From a virus, in IMG/VR virus record IMGVR_UViG_3300045115_000211, positions 49,195 to 113,194 of that record: DNA of 64,000 nucleotides; one strand, 5' to 3'. The position numbers were made by a program, and so were the translations under genes. Shown piece after piece: positions 1 to 7,720 of this stretch. Position 1 is the first letter of the stretch; the number at the start of each line of letters is the position of its first letter. The notes beneath the pieces are model-generated. The model did not search any database. It was not told the DNA's origin and worked only from the letters and a program-made list of their open reading frames with translations.

Positions 1-1
1 C

Positions 2-310
2 CAGAACTGCGTCAGGCACGGCCTGACGACCCCCGTGTTCGAGTGCCCAGCCTTCGACCACCGCAAGGACAGGCCGACGTCGGGGCAGGTCGTCACGCTG
101 GAGGAGGCCAAGCAGGACGAAGGGCTGCGCAAGGAGCTGGCGGGAGCCATGGTCATGATCCGCTCGCGGGAGCATGGCGCCTTCTGGCGGGAGAACTGCT
201 GCGGATACACCGACCAGGCGTGGCAGGCAGGCGCCTACAGGTTCGAGGACGCCTACGAGAACACGTCCCATTGCGACAGGAGCAAGGGCATCGAGTTCGT
301 CGTGCTCTAG
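2..310 (+). CDS. 3' part of an unrecognised small Cys-containing protein
   Basis: The frame is open from base 2, so the gene probably starts before the window; a GTG at 35 is an internal alternative. The visible ~100 residues contain a CPAFD stretch, a paired-cysteine ENCCG and an acidic/aromatic C-terminus ending GIEFVVL. It stops (TAG) 10 bases before the next ATG, separated by an AGGAGG ribosome site. Function unknown. The C-terminal coding sequence resembles a stretch near base 640 read in another frame, hinting at a small local duplication. Confidence 0.55.
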   Translation, partial: QNCVRHGLTTPVFECPAFDHRKDRPTSGQVVTLEEAKQDEGLRKELAGAMVMIRSREHGAFWRENCCGYTDQAWQAGAYRFEDAYENTSHCDRSKGIEFVVL

Positions 311-320
311 GAGGACCGCC

Positions 321-560
321 ATGGGAAAGCTATACGTCGTGAGGGACGCCACCGGCAGGCAATGGCTGTGCCCGTCGAAGCCTGTGCTCGTCGGCTCTCC
401 GCCGAACAGGCGTTGGGAGATCAAGGTAAGCCCGATCGACACGGTGGGGGTGTGCAAGGAGAACGGCTGCATCATGCTGGGGCCGGTAGACGCCCTCGAC
501 AGGTCGTGCTTCGACGGCGAGGACGAGTGGAAGGCATACCCGGTCGGGATCGCCCTGTGA
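321..560 (+). CDS. Unrecognised 79-aa protein
   Basis: ATG lies 10 bases after the preceding TAG with AGGAGG just upstream, a clear ribosome site. The 79-residue product starts MGKLYVVRD and has four cysteines (WLCPSK, GVCKENGC and RSCF), possibly a small metal-binding fold. No family recognised. It is part of a co-directional run of small genes. Confidence 0.6.
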   Translation: MGKLYVVRDATGRQWLCPSKPVLVGSPPNRRWEIKVSPIDTVGVCKENGCIMLGPVDALDRSCFDGEDEWKAYPVGIAL

Positions 561-611
561 CAGCGGGACGAACATTGGAGCGCGGATGGACCGGGGCTTG
601 ACCGTCGGCTG

Positions 612-617
612 TAGAAT
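612..617 (+). promoter_or_regulatory. -10-like TAGAAT seven bases before a start codon
   Basis: TAGAAT in the context GCTGTAGAATG lies with six bases between it and the ATG at 624. The same GCTGTAGAATG context recurs at 47062 and 25069. There is no TTGACT at the normal -35 distance; the TTGACC at 598 is only 8 bases away. It could be a weak promoter giving a leaderless mRNA. Confidence 0.3.
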
Positions 618-623
618 GCCAGT

Positions 624-1013
624 ATGTCGAAGTTCATGAGACAAGAGCAGGGGGATCGAGTTCGTCATCCTGCGGGATGCGTTGTGGGCGGCGAAAGGAC
701 AAACGGGAAGACCTGCAAGAGGCAGGACGGGTGCTCCACTCACGCATGGACGAGCCTCAAAAGCGGTCCTTGCCAATCCAAGGACTCGTGCAAGGACTAC
801 AAGCCCGTGTCCGCCACCTCGCTTCTTCCTCGGCTTCACAGCCACCCGACGCTTGAGCGCAAGCTCGGCGTTCCAGAGGGGCATGCCATCATCGACTCCG
901 AGGCGTTCCTCTTGCTGCGCGAAATCCACGGCATGGGTCCCATCCGCCGCAAGCCCGACGTGCCGCGCGACAGGCGCGGCGTGAACGTCGGCGAATGGAT
1001 CGACGCGAACTGA
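624..1013 (+). CDS. Unrecognised 129-aa Cys-rich protein
   Basis: The frame starts at the ATG placed at the leaderless position after TAGAAT and has no Shine-Dalgarno. The product has a cysteine-rich N-terminal half (CKRQDGC, GPCQSKDSCKDY) and a C-terminal part with an IIDSEAFLLLREIHGMG helix. Function unknown. Codon use fits the neighbours, but the weak initiation region makes the exact start uncertain. Confidence 0.45.
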   Translation: MSKFMRQEQGDRVRHPAGCVVGGERTNGKTCKRQDGCSTHAWTSLKSGPCQSKDSCKDYKPVSATSLLPRLHSHPTLERKLGVPEGHAIIDSEAFLLLREIHGMGPIRRKPDVPRDRRGVNVGEWIDAN

Positions 1014-1024
1014 GGCGAGCATCC

Positions 1025-1195
1025 ATGGCCGACTGCGTCATGTGTGGAGCCCCAATCCCGGACCGGCAGCGCACCTGCAGCATGTGCTACGGCGATCCCG
1101 ACCACGGGAGCGACGGCTACTACAGGCGGTGGCTTGAGGAACAGGCAAGACAGGCCGAGGAACGCCGGCAAGAGCCGGAACCGCAGGAGCGGTAG
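1025..1195 (+). CDS. Small zinc-ribbon protein
   Basis: The 56-residue product has two CxxC knuckles (CVMC at 4-7 and CSMC near 18-21), a typical zinc ribbon, followed by a charged Glu/Arg helix. ATG 1025 was chosen over an upstream in-frame codon because it puts the first CxxC at the N-terminus. The stop TAG (1193-1195) is part of the TAGAAT element before the next gene. Probably a nucleic-acid or protein-binding miniprotein. Confidence 0.55.
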   Translation: MADCVMCGAPIPDRQRTCSMCYGDPDHGSDGYYRRWLEEQARQAEERRQEPEPQER

Positions 1196-1203
1196 AATGG
1201 GAT

Positions 1204-1803
1204 ATGCCGAAGTTCAGCGTCATCCTGGCGGATCCTCCCTGGCGCTTCGCCCCCATGGGCATAGACCCGTCGGTCGTCGCCGACAGGTACAAGGGCAGGT
1301 CTGCCGAGAGCCACTACGACACGATGGGCAGCCAGGAGTTGACGAGTCTCCCGGTGGCGAGCATAGCCGGCAATCCGTCCGTGCTGTTCCTGTGGACGAC
1401 CAGCCCCTTCCTGTCGCACGCCATCTGCACGATGTCCGCATGGGGGTTCCGGTACAAGACCGTCGCCTTCGCATGGATCAAGCAGAACAAGGCGGGGACT
1501 GACTGGGCTTCCGGGATGGGGTGGTACACGCTGTCCAACGTCGAGCTGTGCATCCTCGGGACCAAGGGGGCCACCCTCAAGCGGCAATGCCGGAACGTGA
1601 GGCAACTCGTCGTGGCACCGAGGCGCGAGCACAGCAGGAAGCCCGACGAGGTCAGGGCACGGATCGAGCGGATGTACGGCCCCGTGCCCAAGGTCGAGCT
1701 GTTCGCGCGGGAGCGGGCCGACGGGTGGACGTGTCTCGGCAACGAGGTGACTGGGAACGACATGGCCGAGGACATCATGGCCTTGGCGGAGGAGCGGCGA
1801 TGA
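1204..1803 (+). CDS. MT-A70 family adenine methyltransferase
   Basis: The 199-residue protein has the MT-A70 signature DPPW at residues 10-13 directly after the N-terminal strand, followed by the NPSVLFLWTTSPFL region typical of the SAM-dependent N6-adenine methyltransferase fold. The C-terminus carries the usual HSRKPDE motif before the last strand. It acts on DNA or RNA adenine; in phages such enzymes commonly protect the genome from restriction. It starts 5 bases after a TAGAAT element with no obvious ribosome site and overlaps the next gene by 4 bases (ATGA). Confidence 0.85.
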   Translation: MPKFSVILADPPWRFAPMGIDPSVVADRYKGRSAESHYDTMGSQELTSLPVASIAGNPSVLFLWTTSPFLSHAICTMSAWGFRYKTVAFAWIKQNKAGTDWASGMGWYTLSNVELCILGTKGATLKRQCRNVRQLVVAPRREHSRKPDEVRARIERMYGPVPKVELFARERADGWTCLGNEVTGNDMAEDIMALAEERR

Positions 1804-2066
1804 GCACGAACTACGTCCAGCATGGCAAGATCGGGTGCCCGGTGTGCGGTAAGCAACGCGACCACCTCAAGATATGGCGCAACATAGGCGGGGTTCCATA
1901 CTGCGCCTGCGAGGACTGCATCGACCTGTCCTTGGACGACCCATGCGAGACGAAGGAGAAGCTCGTCGAGGCGCTGCTCAGGATGGGGTTCAGGGCCGGC
2001 AGGGAGCACACTTCCGGGCAGGTCACAGGCTTCCTGTCCCGCCTCTCGGATCCTAAAGGCCGTTGA
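1800..2066 (+). CDS. 88-aa zinc-ribbon protein
   Basis: The start overlaps the methyltransferase stop (ATGA). CPVC near residue 12 and CACEDC near residue 37 form a likely zinc ribbon; the rest is helical. Its TGA stop lies inside the -35 hexamer TTGACT of the following promoter. Function unknown; coupled translation suggests a role beside the methyltransferase. Confidence 0.6.
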   Translation: MSTNYVQHGKIGCPVCGKQRDHLKIWRNIGGVPYCACEDCIDLSLDDPCETKEKLVEALLRMGFRAGREHTSGQVTGFLSRLSDPKGR

Positions 2067-2091
2067 CTCCACCCTGCGGATTTGGCATCAT
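2063..2091 (+). promoter_or_regulatory. Sigma70-like promoter TTGACT-17-CATCAT
   Basis: -35 TTGACT at 2063-2068 and -10 CATCAT at 2086-2091 with a 17-bp spacer. It drives the gene at 2119. The TGA of the -35 is the stop codon of the upstream gene. Confidence 0.7.
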
Positions 2092-2118
2092 CGCTGTGGT
2101 CACGGCGACAGGCAATCC

Positions 2119-2508
2119 ATGCGCATCCTCGTGGACAGGGAGAACGCGGTGGTGGACGAGCTCAGGGCCAAGATGGCCAAGCCCGACCGCAGGCCGGCGT
2201 ACCGCACCGCCACCAGGGACTTCGTCGTGGACGGGTGGGACGGCGAAATGCCGATCCTTCGGGGGATGGGGCAGGTGGCCGTCGCGAGGGGGCAGACCCT
2301 GAAGATCCCCAGGATGATGAGGCACGGGTACCTCGGCGTCACGGCGGACCTCGACGGGGACGGGACGGTGCAGGCCGTGATGCCGCATCGCGACGACAGG
2401 ATCGCCGACCTGCGCTGGACGCGGGAGCCGACGGGCTTCGACCCGCAGGACGACGCCGACAGGAGGTTCGACGAGATGGTCGGGGGACAGGAGGACATCT
2501 TCCAATGA
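2119..2508 (+). CDS. Unrecognised 129-aa protein
   Basis: First gene after the promoter at 2063. The 129-residue product is soluble and charged (MRILVDREN at the start, acidic C-terminus VGGQEDIFQ). No family recognised. It overlaps the next gene by 4 bases (ATGA), so the two are probably co-translated. Confidence 0.6.
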   Translation: MRILVDRENAVVDELRAKMAKPDRRPAYRTATRDFVVDGWDGEMPILRGMGQVAVARGQTLKIPRMMRHGYLGVTADLDGDGTVQAVMPHRDDRIADLRWTREPTGFDPQDDADRRFDEMVGGQEDIFQ

Positions 2509-2765
2509 GCGACTTCGAGAAGGACAGCGACTGTGTGGCGTACGCCCTCAACCTGTGGGCCAACTTCATCGAGACGGGAGACCTCACGTTGACGCACGAC
2601 GATGTCGTCGGCCATCTTAAGGCTCTTGAATCCAACGACCAGACGTTCTCATGCCGCCACGAGAGGCAGACTCTGTTCGGCAAGCTGAAGGTCCTGACTG
2701 GGGACCAGAAGGCGTTCGTGGCGAGGCTGCGGGAACTTGCCAAAAAGCACAGGACTGCGTCTTGA
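2505..2765 (+). CDS. Unrecognised 86-aa helical protein
   Basis: Overlaps the previous gene by ATGA. An acidic N-terminal half is followed by a basic C-terminus (RLRELAKKHRTAS), suggesting a small helical, possibly DNA-binding protein. The 3' 149 bases are overlapped on the opposite strand by the end of the LAGLIDADG endonuclease gene. Confidence 0.6.
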   Translation: MSDFEKDSDCVAYALNLWANFIETGDLTLTHDDVVGHLKALESNDQTFSCRHERQTLFGKLKVLTGDQKAFVARLRELAKKHRTAS

Positions 2766-3729
2766 TGTGACGAGACAACGCATCTGAAGAGCATTTGAAT
2801 TTCCTGTCCAGAAAAACGGTGGCATCGTGATAGAGGTATTGGTACATCCGAAAGAAGTTGCGCATCCCGTTGTGCTCGATCCTTACGACCCTTCCGCTTC
2901 GGGAGTTGTTTCTCGGTTTGGCTCTCCTCATTCCGCACTCGCGGCACACGACTTCATCAACATGGTTGATGAATTCAATCGTTCCTATCATTCCGAACGA
3001 GCAACTGCCAGAGTTTGTCTTACTGATAGACCACCAGCCATCCCCATCGAAGTACCCCCGGATGAAATGCCTAACAAGGTTTTCTCTGATGTGGGGGAAT
3101 GTCAGGCTTTCGGATTTCCTTGGCGTAACGCCACACGAAATAAGAGCCTTTGCAACAAGGCTGGAAAAGACTTTCAAATGAGTTCTGTGCCGAGTTTTCC
3201 CCGTTTGTTTGTCAATGTACTGGTCGAAGGAGATGGGATGGTCGGATTTCATAGCCGACCTAATCTTTTCCAAGTGCCCACAGTCCTTCCTGTTCAAACA
3301 CAGCCTGAACCCTCGTGTTTTGTTGTCGTTGTCGACGCACCCGTCGGCGGCAATGAACCCAAGCCAATAGGCCTTATCCTCGGAATCGATGCTATCAAAG
3401 AAGTGCTCATCGACGGCATGAGTTCTGCGATGTCTTGTCTCAAAGACGCCTTGTGTTTCGAGGATTTGCTTGACCTTGTTGTAATGGAGGTCAAAACTTC
3501 GTGCTATCTTGCTGGTTGGACATCCATCAGCAAACATCCTTATGACCGCTTGGAGGGTCTCGTGTGGAACGGGACACTGATCTTGGGCTATCAGGGCCGC
3601 TCTCCTCAAACAACTCTTGACCGTATTGCGGCCCAACCCCATCTCGACGGACAGCCTTCTTATCGCTTGTCCCGCATTGAATCTACGGATGATTTCTTCC
3701 GTCACTTGCTCGGACAGTTTGGCTGGCAT
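2617..3729 (-). CDS. LAGLIDADG homing endonuclease
   Basis: On the minus strand, 370 codons. Two helix-turn-helix-like segments at the N-terminus (residues ~5-35 and ~58-90, TVKSCLRRAAL and TSKIARSFDL) precede two LAGLIDADG motifs, YWLGFIAADGCV and FIRGYFDGDGWW, each ending in the catalytic Asp. Such enzymes make site-specific double-strand breaks that spread their own gene. Local GC is about 45% (27 of 60 in 3121-3180) against ~63% nearby, pointing to recent transfer. The last ~45 residues read antisense through the preceding gene and are probably a non-conserved extension. Confidence 0.85.
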   Translation of the reverse strand: MPAKLSEQVTEEIIRRFNAGQAIRRLSVEMGLGRNTVKSCLRRAALIAQDQCPVPHETLQAVIRMFADGCPTSKIARSFDLHYNKVKQILETQGVFETRHRRTHAVDEHFFDSIDSEDKAYWLGFIAADGCVDNDNKTRGFRLCLNRKDCGHLEKIRSAMKSDHPISFDQYIDKQTGKTRHRTHLKVFSSLVAKALISCGVTPRKSESLTFPHIRENLVRHFIRGYFDGDGWWSISKTNSGSCSFGMIGTIEFINHVDEVVCRECGMRRAKPRNNSRSGRVVRIEHNGMRNFFRMYQYLYHDATVFLDRKFKCSSDALSRHIKTQSCAFWQVPAASPRTPSGPQSGPSACRTESASRGGMRTSGRWIQEP

Positions 3730-3800
3730 ATTTCATCCTTCGATGCCGTCAATCAAAAACCCTTCTCGGGATGCTGGATGTTTCAACCATAGGAGATCAC

Positions 3801-4967
3801 ATGAGAATAGGCCTATATGCCGCAACTCTTGACCCCATCACGAAGGGCCACCGCTGGATCATCGACGAGGCCGCCGGAATGTTCGACAAGCTCGTGGTCG
3901 CGGTCGCCGACAACCACGAGAAGCGCGGCAAGGTCATGTTCAGCGCCGAGGAGCGCGTCGCCATGGTCAAGGACACCCTCCCCCTTGGCCTCGAACTCGG
4001 CAATGACGTCGAGGTCGTGACGTACGCCGGCGGGCATACCCCGCCGTTCACGGCGCGGTTCGCCAAGGCCATCGGGGCGACGCACCTCATCCGCGGCATC
4101 CGCAACGAGGCGGACTTCACGGCGGAGCAGGCAATCCGTCACGTCAACCAGGACATCTGCCCGGAGGTCAGGACCGTCTTCCTCGTGCCGCCGCGGCACC
4201 TCTCGGAGGTCAGCTCCAGCATGGTCAAGGGCCTTGTCGGGTTCGACGGGTGGCGGGACGTCGTGGAGCGGTACGTCGATTCGCCTGTCGTGAAGCGGTT
4301 CCAGGCCAGGCGGCTGGAGGCCAGCGAGGTCCTGATGCGCCTGGGAGCGTCATACTCGTGCGCCTTCGCCGCCAAACAGTTCCTCGACAAGGCGTACGGG
4401 GACATGTCCGAGTCCAGCCGGGTCTACCACAACGACCGCCACATCAGGGAGTGCCTTGGGCTGATGGACATGGTGGTTTCCGACAGCCACGTCAGCCCCC
4501 AGGACTTCGACGAGATCGCCGCCGCCCTATGGTTCCACGACTGCGTCTACGACGTCGGGTCGAAGAACAACGAGACCCGCAGCGCTGGGGAGTTCGGGAG
4601 GTTCGCCTCCGAGATCAACACGGACGTCGTGGCGACCGTCAAGAGGATGATCGAAGGCACGAGGGAGCATGCGTTCAGCGGCGAGCACAAGGCGAACGTC
4701 GTCAGCGACATCGATATGGCGATCCTCGCGGCGCCGGCGGCGAGGTTCGGAGAGTACGAGGACGCGATCCGGCGCGAGTACGGCCACATCCCCGACCCAA
4801 TGTTCTACCCAGCCCGAAGGAGGTTCCTTGAGAGCTGCCTAGCCGGGCCGGTCTACTATGCCGAGAAGTTCCGGCCGCTTCGCGCGCGGATGGCCGAAAA
4901 CGTCCGGCGGCTGCTGGCGACCGAGCCGTACGCCAAGAGGTGGGATCTGCAAGGCAATGAGGGATAA
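3801..4967 (+). CDS. coaD: CoaD-like phosphopantetheine adenylyltransferase fused to an HD-domain hydrolase
   Basis: Residues 1-~160 match the CoaD family: TKGH nucleotidyltransferase motif at 14-17, RGIR at 98-101 and SSSMVK at 138-143. CoaD adenylates 4'-phosphopantetheine to dephospho-CoA in the cytoplasm. Residues ~165-388 are a predicted metal-dependent HD-superfamily phosphohydrolase with YHNDRH at 199-204 and HD at 236-237. The ATG was chosen for the AGGAGATC ribosome site 4 bases upstream. The fusion is unusual and the HD substrate is unknown. CoaB- and CoaC-like genes occur 7-9 kb downstream. Overlaps the next gene by 11 bases. Confidence 0.8.
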   Translation: MRIGLYAATLDPITKGHRWIIDEAAGMFDKLVVAVADNHEKRGKVMFSAEERVAMVKDTLPLGLELGNDVEVVTYAGGHTPPFTARFAKAIGATHLIRGIRNEADFTAEQAIRHVNQDICPEVRTVFLVPPRHLSEVSSSMVKGLVGFDGWRDVVERYVDSPVVKRFQARRLEASEVLMRLGASYSCAFAAKQFLDKAYGDMSESSRVYHNDRHIRECLGLMDMVVSDSHVSPQDFDEIAAALWFHDCVYDVGSKNNETRSAGEFGRFASEINTDVVATVKRMIEGTREHAFSGEHKANVVSDIDMAILAAPAARFGEYEDAIRREYGHIPDPMFYPARRRFLESCLAGPVYYAEKFRPLRARMAENVRRLLATEPYAKRWDLQGNEG

Positions 4968-5175
4968 GTCCACCATAACAACGGCCGACGCCGAGAGGCT
5001 CCTGTCGAAGGGGTGGAGACTGACGGAACACAAGTGCGTCTTCCATGGCCATTCCTACTACGTGCATGACGAGTCCAGAAGGGGGCTTTGTGGCAGCGCG
5101 GCTTACATCAACAGGGACGTCTTCGATGCGCTCGTCAAGCGCGGACATCGTCCAGTCCGCCGCACGCATGCGTGA
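4957..5175 (+). CDS. Unrecognised 72-aa protein
   Basis: The ATG overlaps the end of the coaD-HD gene. The product is basic with His/Tyr-rich FHGHSYYVHDE and GSAAYINRDVFDALVKRG, resembling a compact alpha/beta miniprotein. No family recognised; it lies in the same operon as its neighbours. Confidence 0.5.
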   Translation: MRDKSTITTADAERLLSKGWRLTEHKCVFHGHSYYVHDESRRGLCGSAAYINRDVFDALVKRGHRPVRRTHA

Positions 5176-5512
5176 CCCGTCCTTCGCGTCTCTTTTCCTG
5201 TCCGAGCCGTCAGGATGGAGCGACCGCGACCGCAGGGCCGACGCAGCGACCGAGGAATACGAGTCGCGGTGCGAGTCCTTCGACAGGGCCGTGTGCCGGA
5301 GGAGGAACGAGAGGGGAATAGCCATCCCGACGCTTCCCGGCGAACTGTGGGAGATCAACAGGCACGCCAGGAAGGTCCAGAAGGACGTCTGCGACAGGCA
5401 CGGGGTGGAATGGAAGGCATTGAGGGAGGCCTTGTGGCGCCTCGACAGGAGCGGAACGATCGTCCGTCGCGCCGCCGCGCCGCCGAAGGAGAGACAGCGA
5501 TGTGCGACATGA
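5168..5512 (+). CDS. Unrecognised 114-aa charged protein
   Basis: Overlaps both neighbours by 8-13 bases. The product is Arg/Glu-rich with a helical central part (EYESRCESFDRAVCRRRNE) and no recognised domain. The start was chosen because the earlier in-frame codons lie deep in the preceding gene. Confidence 0.5.
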   Translation: MRDPSFASLFLSEPSGWSDRDRRADAATEEYESRCESFDRAVCRRRNERGIAIPTLPGELWEINRHARKVQKDVCDRHGVEWKALREALWRLDRSGTIVRRAAAPPKERQRCAT

Positions 5513-5829
5513 GGATCCAGGACAAGGCGGAGTACCGCCGCCTGCTCGACGAGATCGGAGCCGACTACTGCCCCGAGGGGAGGTACTGCATCTTCAAGGA
5601 GTTCCTCGTGGCGTCGCACCCCTCGCGTCGCCTGCTCGTCCAACTCAAGTGCTGCGACAAGGCAAAGTTCGCGTGGAGCAAGGACGGCGGCAAGGACATC
5701 GGATGGGAGGAGACGCTAAAACGCTGGGTAGATTCGGGATTGGCAAGGCGCTTTGCGGAGGTCTACGCGGACTCCCTTTCTCCAAGGGAAGTGTTCAGAA
5801 TGACATTCGAACAGCCGCAAGTCTCTTGA
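5500..5829 (+). CDS. Unrecognised 109-aa protein
   Basis: The start is preceded by GAAGGAGAGACAGCG, a good ribosome site. The product has several Cys (MCDM, DYCPEGRYC, LKCCDKAKF) and a helical C-terminus. Function unknown. Its last 67 bases are overlapped tail-to-tail by the minus-strand GIY-YIG gene. Confidence 0.55.
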   Translation: MCDMRIQDKAEYRRLLDEIGADYCPEGRYCIFKEFLVASHPSRRLLVQLKCCDKAKFAWSKDGGKDIGWEETLKRWVDSGLARRFAEVYADSLSPREVFRMTFEQPQVS

Positions 5830-6512
5830 TCGTCGGCACCTTCACGATGCTTGGCTCCATTCGTGTTCCCCATCAGAGCTTTTCTGATTTTGTCCCTAGT
5901 TTCTTGGGATACTGGGTGTCCCATTCTTGCAGCACTCATCTTGGCTCGTGTGACGTCAGATATGATCTTGCCAGTTTCAGATTGACTGATCTTCAGACGC
6001 ACCGATGCTGGGATATGCCGACCCCAGTTGGGGCTTTTCGACCCCCTGAAAGCCTTGGATATTTTCGCTTTAGTCGCTTCCGACTGTGGGTGTCCTGGTT
6101 TCCCCAGTTTCGCAACTCGCATCAGCATCTTTGTATGCTCTGAATGAGGTCCGCGTTTCTTCCCAAGTTTGGCAATGCTCATCCTCCTGCGACTTTCTTC
6201 GCTATGCCTTGGCGCATGACCGCCGCCCATCATATTGTATCCATGGGCCCTGTCGGTAGTCCTATATGCGGCAATCAGGCGAGATTCTGCCTCGTCCAAG
6301 TTTTCAGGAGCGCAGTGCTCCAAGACTTCGAAAACAAAAGCATCCTCTCCGTGCTTGTTCCATGCGGCCTGAAGGTGGCGATTTGGATGGAATCCACGAC
6401 GCAGTTGTCCCCTGTGCCCATTCCATCTGTTCCTGATGTCCATGGATTGACCGATGTTCCGCTTCCCGTTGACGGTGTTCGTGATGCTGTATATGCCGCT
6501 CATCTTGCTCAC
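5763..6512 (-). CDS. GIY-YIG homing endonuclease with NUMOD3 repeats; second Tyr replaced
   Basis: Minus strand, 249 residues from GTG (an ATG lies three codons in), with AAGGAGG upstream. The N-terminal domain shows GIYSITN and, ~9 residues later, RNIGQS, where the family normally has YIG; this Tyr-to-Asn change could impair catalysis. Arg (RNRWNGH) and the downstream Glu region are present. The C-terminal half has NUMOD3-type repeats (AKLGK, SEATKAKISKAFRG) that bind DNA. It overlaps the stop of the upstream ribbon-helix-helix gene by GTGA. A free-standing mobile gene. Confidence 0.8.
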   Translation of the reverse strand: MSKMSGIYSITNTVNGKRNIGQSMDIRNRWNGHRGQLRRGFHPNRHLQAAWNKHGEDAFVFEVLEHCAPENLDEAESRLIAAYRTTDRAHGYNMMGGGHAPRHSEESRRRMSIAKLGKKRGPHSEHTKMLMRVAKLGKPGHPQSEATKAKISKAFRGSKSPNWGRHIPASVRLKISQSETGKIISDVTRAKMSAARMGHPVSQETRDKIRKALMGNTNGAKHREGADDQETCGCSNVILNTSLGERESA

Positions 6513-6667
6513 TTCGCGCCTCCTTCGACCCTTTCGAATGCTTCTTTGATAAGGTTCCTGACGAGTTGGGAAAGGTTCACGGAATGCTTTTTCTTGAGGA
6601 CGTCGAGCATGCGTCTCTCTTCGACCCCTATTTCGACATAGAATCCAATGCGCTTGTCTGTATTCAT
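6509..6667 (-). CDS. Ribbon-helix-helix protein, 52 aa, co-transcribed with the GIY-YIG gene
   Basis: Minus-strand ORF of 52 residues: a strand-forming KRIGFYVEIGVEE, then helices ending NLSQLVRNLIKEAFERV, the classic ribbon-helix-helix pattern of Arc/CopG-type DNA-binding proteins. Its TGA overlaps the GTG of the endonuclease gene, so the two form an operon. Likely role (inference): autorepression of the mobile endonuclease. No strong ribosome site seen. Confidence 0.6.
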   Translation of the reverse strand: MNTDKRIGFYVEIGVEERRMLDVLKKKHSVNLSQLVRNLIKEAFERVEGGAK

Positions 6668-6717
6668 GCCCTATGGTTCTCTATAACGACTGGGAAATCC
6701 TTCGTCCATTTTGACCG

Positions 6718-6746
6718 TTGACTTCCCTGTCGGGGCATGCTACGAT
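6718..6746 (+). promoter_or_regulatory. Promoter TTGACT-17-TACGAT
   Basis: -35 TTGACT 6718-6723 and -10 TACGAT 6741-6746 with 17-bp spacing. It drives the leader ORF at 6773 and the genes beginning at 6814. Confidence 0.7.
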
Positions 6747-6772
6747 GCAGGGCGAAAGGAAGGTCAGGACCG

Positions 6773-6817
6773 ATGGGCGAGGCGATTGAGATGGTGGAAG
6801 AGGAGGTGTTCCCATGA
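6773..6817 (+). CDS. 14-codon leader ORF
   Basis: A short frame MGEAIEMVEEEVFP starts 26 bases after the -10, preceded by GAAAGGAAGG, and its stop overlaps the next ATG (ATGA). Its last third contains GAGGAGG, which serves as the ribosome site of the 6814 gene. Translational coupling is likely; a function for the peptide is not. Confidence 0.35.
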   Translation: MGEAIEMVEEEVFP

Positions 6818-7707
6818 TCAGCAGGAGCAGGTCGAGCGGTGATTGGGCGTTGAACGTGTTCGAGGGGTTCCGCATCGATACGATGCTGCCGAAGCACACG
6901 AGGGTCCGCGAGCTGGCGAAGCAGGCCCAACAGGGCGGGATCATCCAGAACGCGGTCGGCGACGGCGCATCGTCCGACCCGTTCGTGTCCATGAAGGTCC
7001 AGAGGTGGGGCACCTTCAACGGCTGGGCCGATGGCGACTCCAAGGATCTGCCAGGATGGCGCCGCAAGGCCGTCAGGTTCTTCGAGCGCGCCCTCGGCGT
7101 CGCCCCGGCCCGCAGGGACGACCCTCCGAGCGGCAGGATCGACCCCCTCAGGGTTCTCATGGAGGCGAAGGTGTCCCTCGCGGAAGTCCGCAACTGCATG
7201 GACAGGATGGCGGCCTACGACGAGGCGATACGGCAGGCGGCGCAGGGAGGCCAGACCGCGCGGGTCGAGAAGCTGATGCTGGCCCGCAAGACAGTCCAGC
7301 AGGAGAGCGTCCTTCTCGCCGGCGGCTTCGGCAGGTTCCTGTCCGAGGCCCAGGCGATAGAGTTCGCGTCGAAGTGCCAGAAGGGGTTGCGGCTCGACTG
7401 GGCGGCCAACTTCGTCCGCCCCTTCCCTCCGGACGCCCTCGCCCGCAAGAAGGCGGCCGACGAGCTGATGGTGTTCGACAACTACGCCTTGCTGCACTAC
7501 GACCCCAAGGCGAAGGCGTTCTCGCTGACGGCCGCGCAGGAGGCGGCCAAGCGCGACCCCATCCTGTTCGGGCTGATCGAGGGGGTCAGGAAGCTGTACT
7601 TCGTGGCGGACTGGAAGGACGACGAGTGCGACCTGACGATGGACGAGGTCGCGAGGGTGCTGGGGCACGGCCCAGGGGAAATCGGGATCGATCCGACGAG
7701 GGAATAG
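6814..7707 (+). CDS. Unrecognised 297-aa protein
   Basis: Starts at ATGA overlapping the leader ORF, with GAGGAGG 8 bases upstream. The 297-residue protein is soluble and mixed alpha-helical, with a Trp/Phe-rich motif WGTFNGWADGDSKDLPGWRR (~residues 67-86) and a C-terminal IEGVRKLYFVADWKDDECD. I do not recognise the family. It heads an operon with an HNH protein and a sigma factor. Confidence 0.65.
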   Translation: MISRSRSSGDWALNVFEGFRIDTMLPKHTRVRELAKQAQQGGIIQNAVGDGASSDPFVSMKVQRWGTFNGWADGDSKDLPGWRRKAVRFFERALGVAPARRDDPPSGRIDPLRVLMEAKVSLAEVRNCMDRMAAYDEAIRQAAQGGQTARVEKLMLARKTVQQESVLLAGGFGRFLSEAQAIEFASKCQKGLRLDWAANFVRPFPPDALARKKAADELMVFDNYALLHYDPKAKAFSLTAAQEAAKRDPILFGLIEGVRKLYFVADWKDDECDLTMDEVARVLGHGPGEIGIDPTRE

Positions 7708-7720
7708 GAAGGCGACCGCG

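Noticed and set aside
598-617. TTGACC/TAGAAT as a full promoter
   Set aside because: Only 8 bases separate the two hexamers; 17 are used elsewhere. Kept only as a -10-like element.
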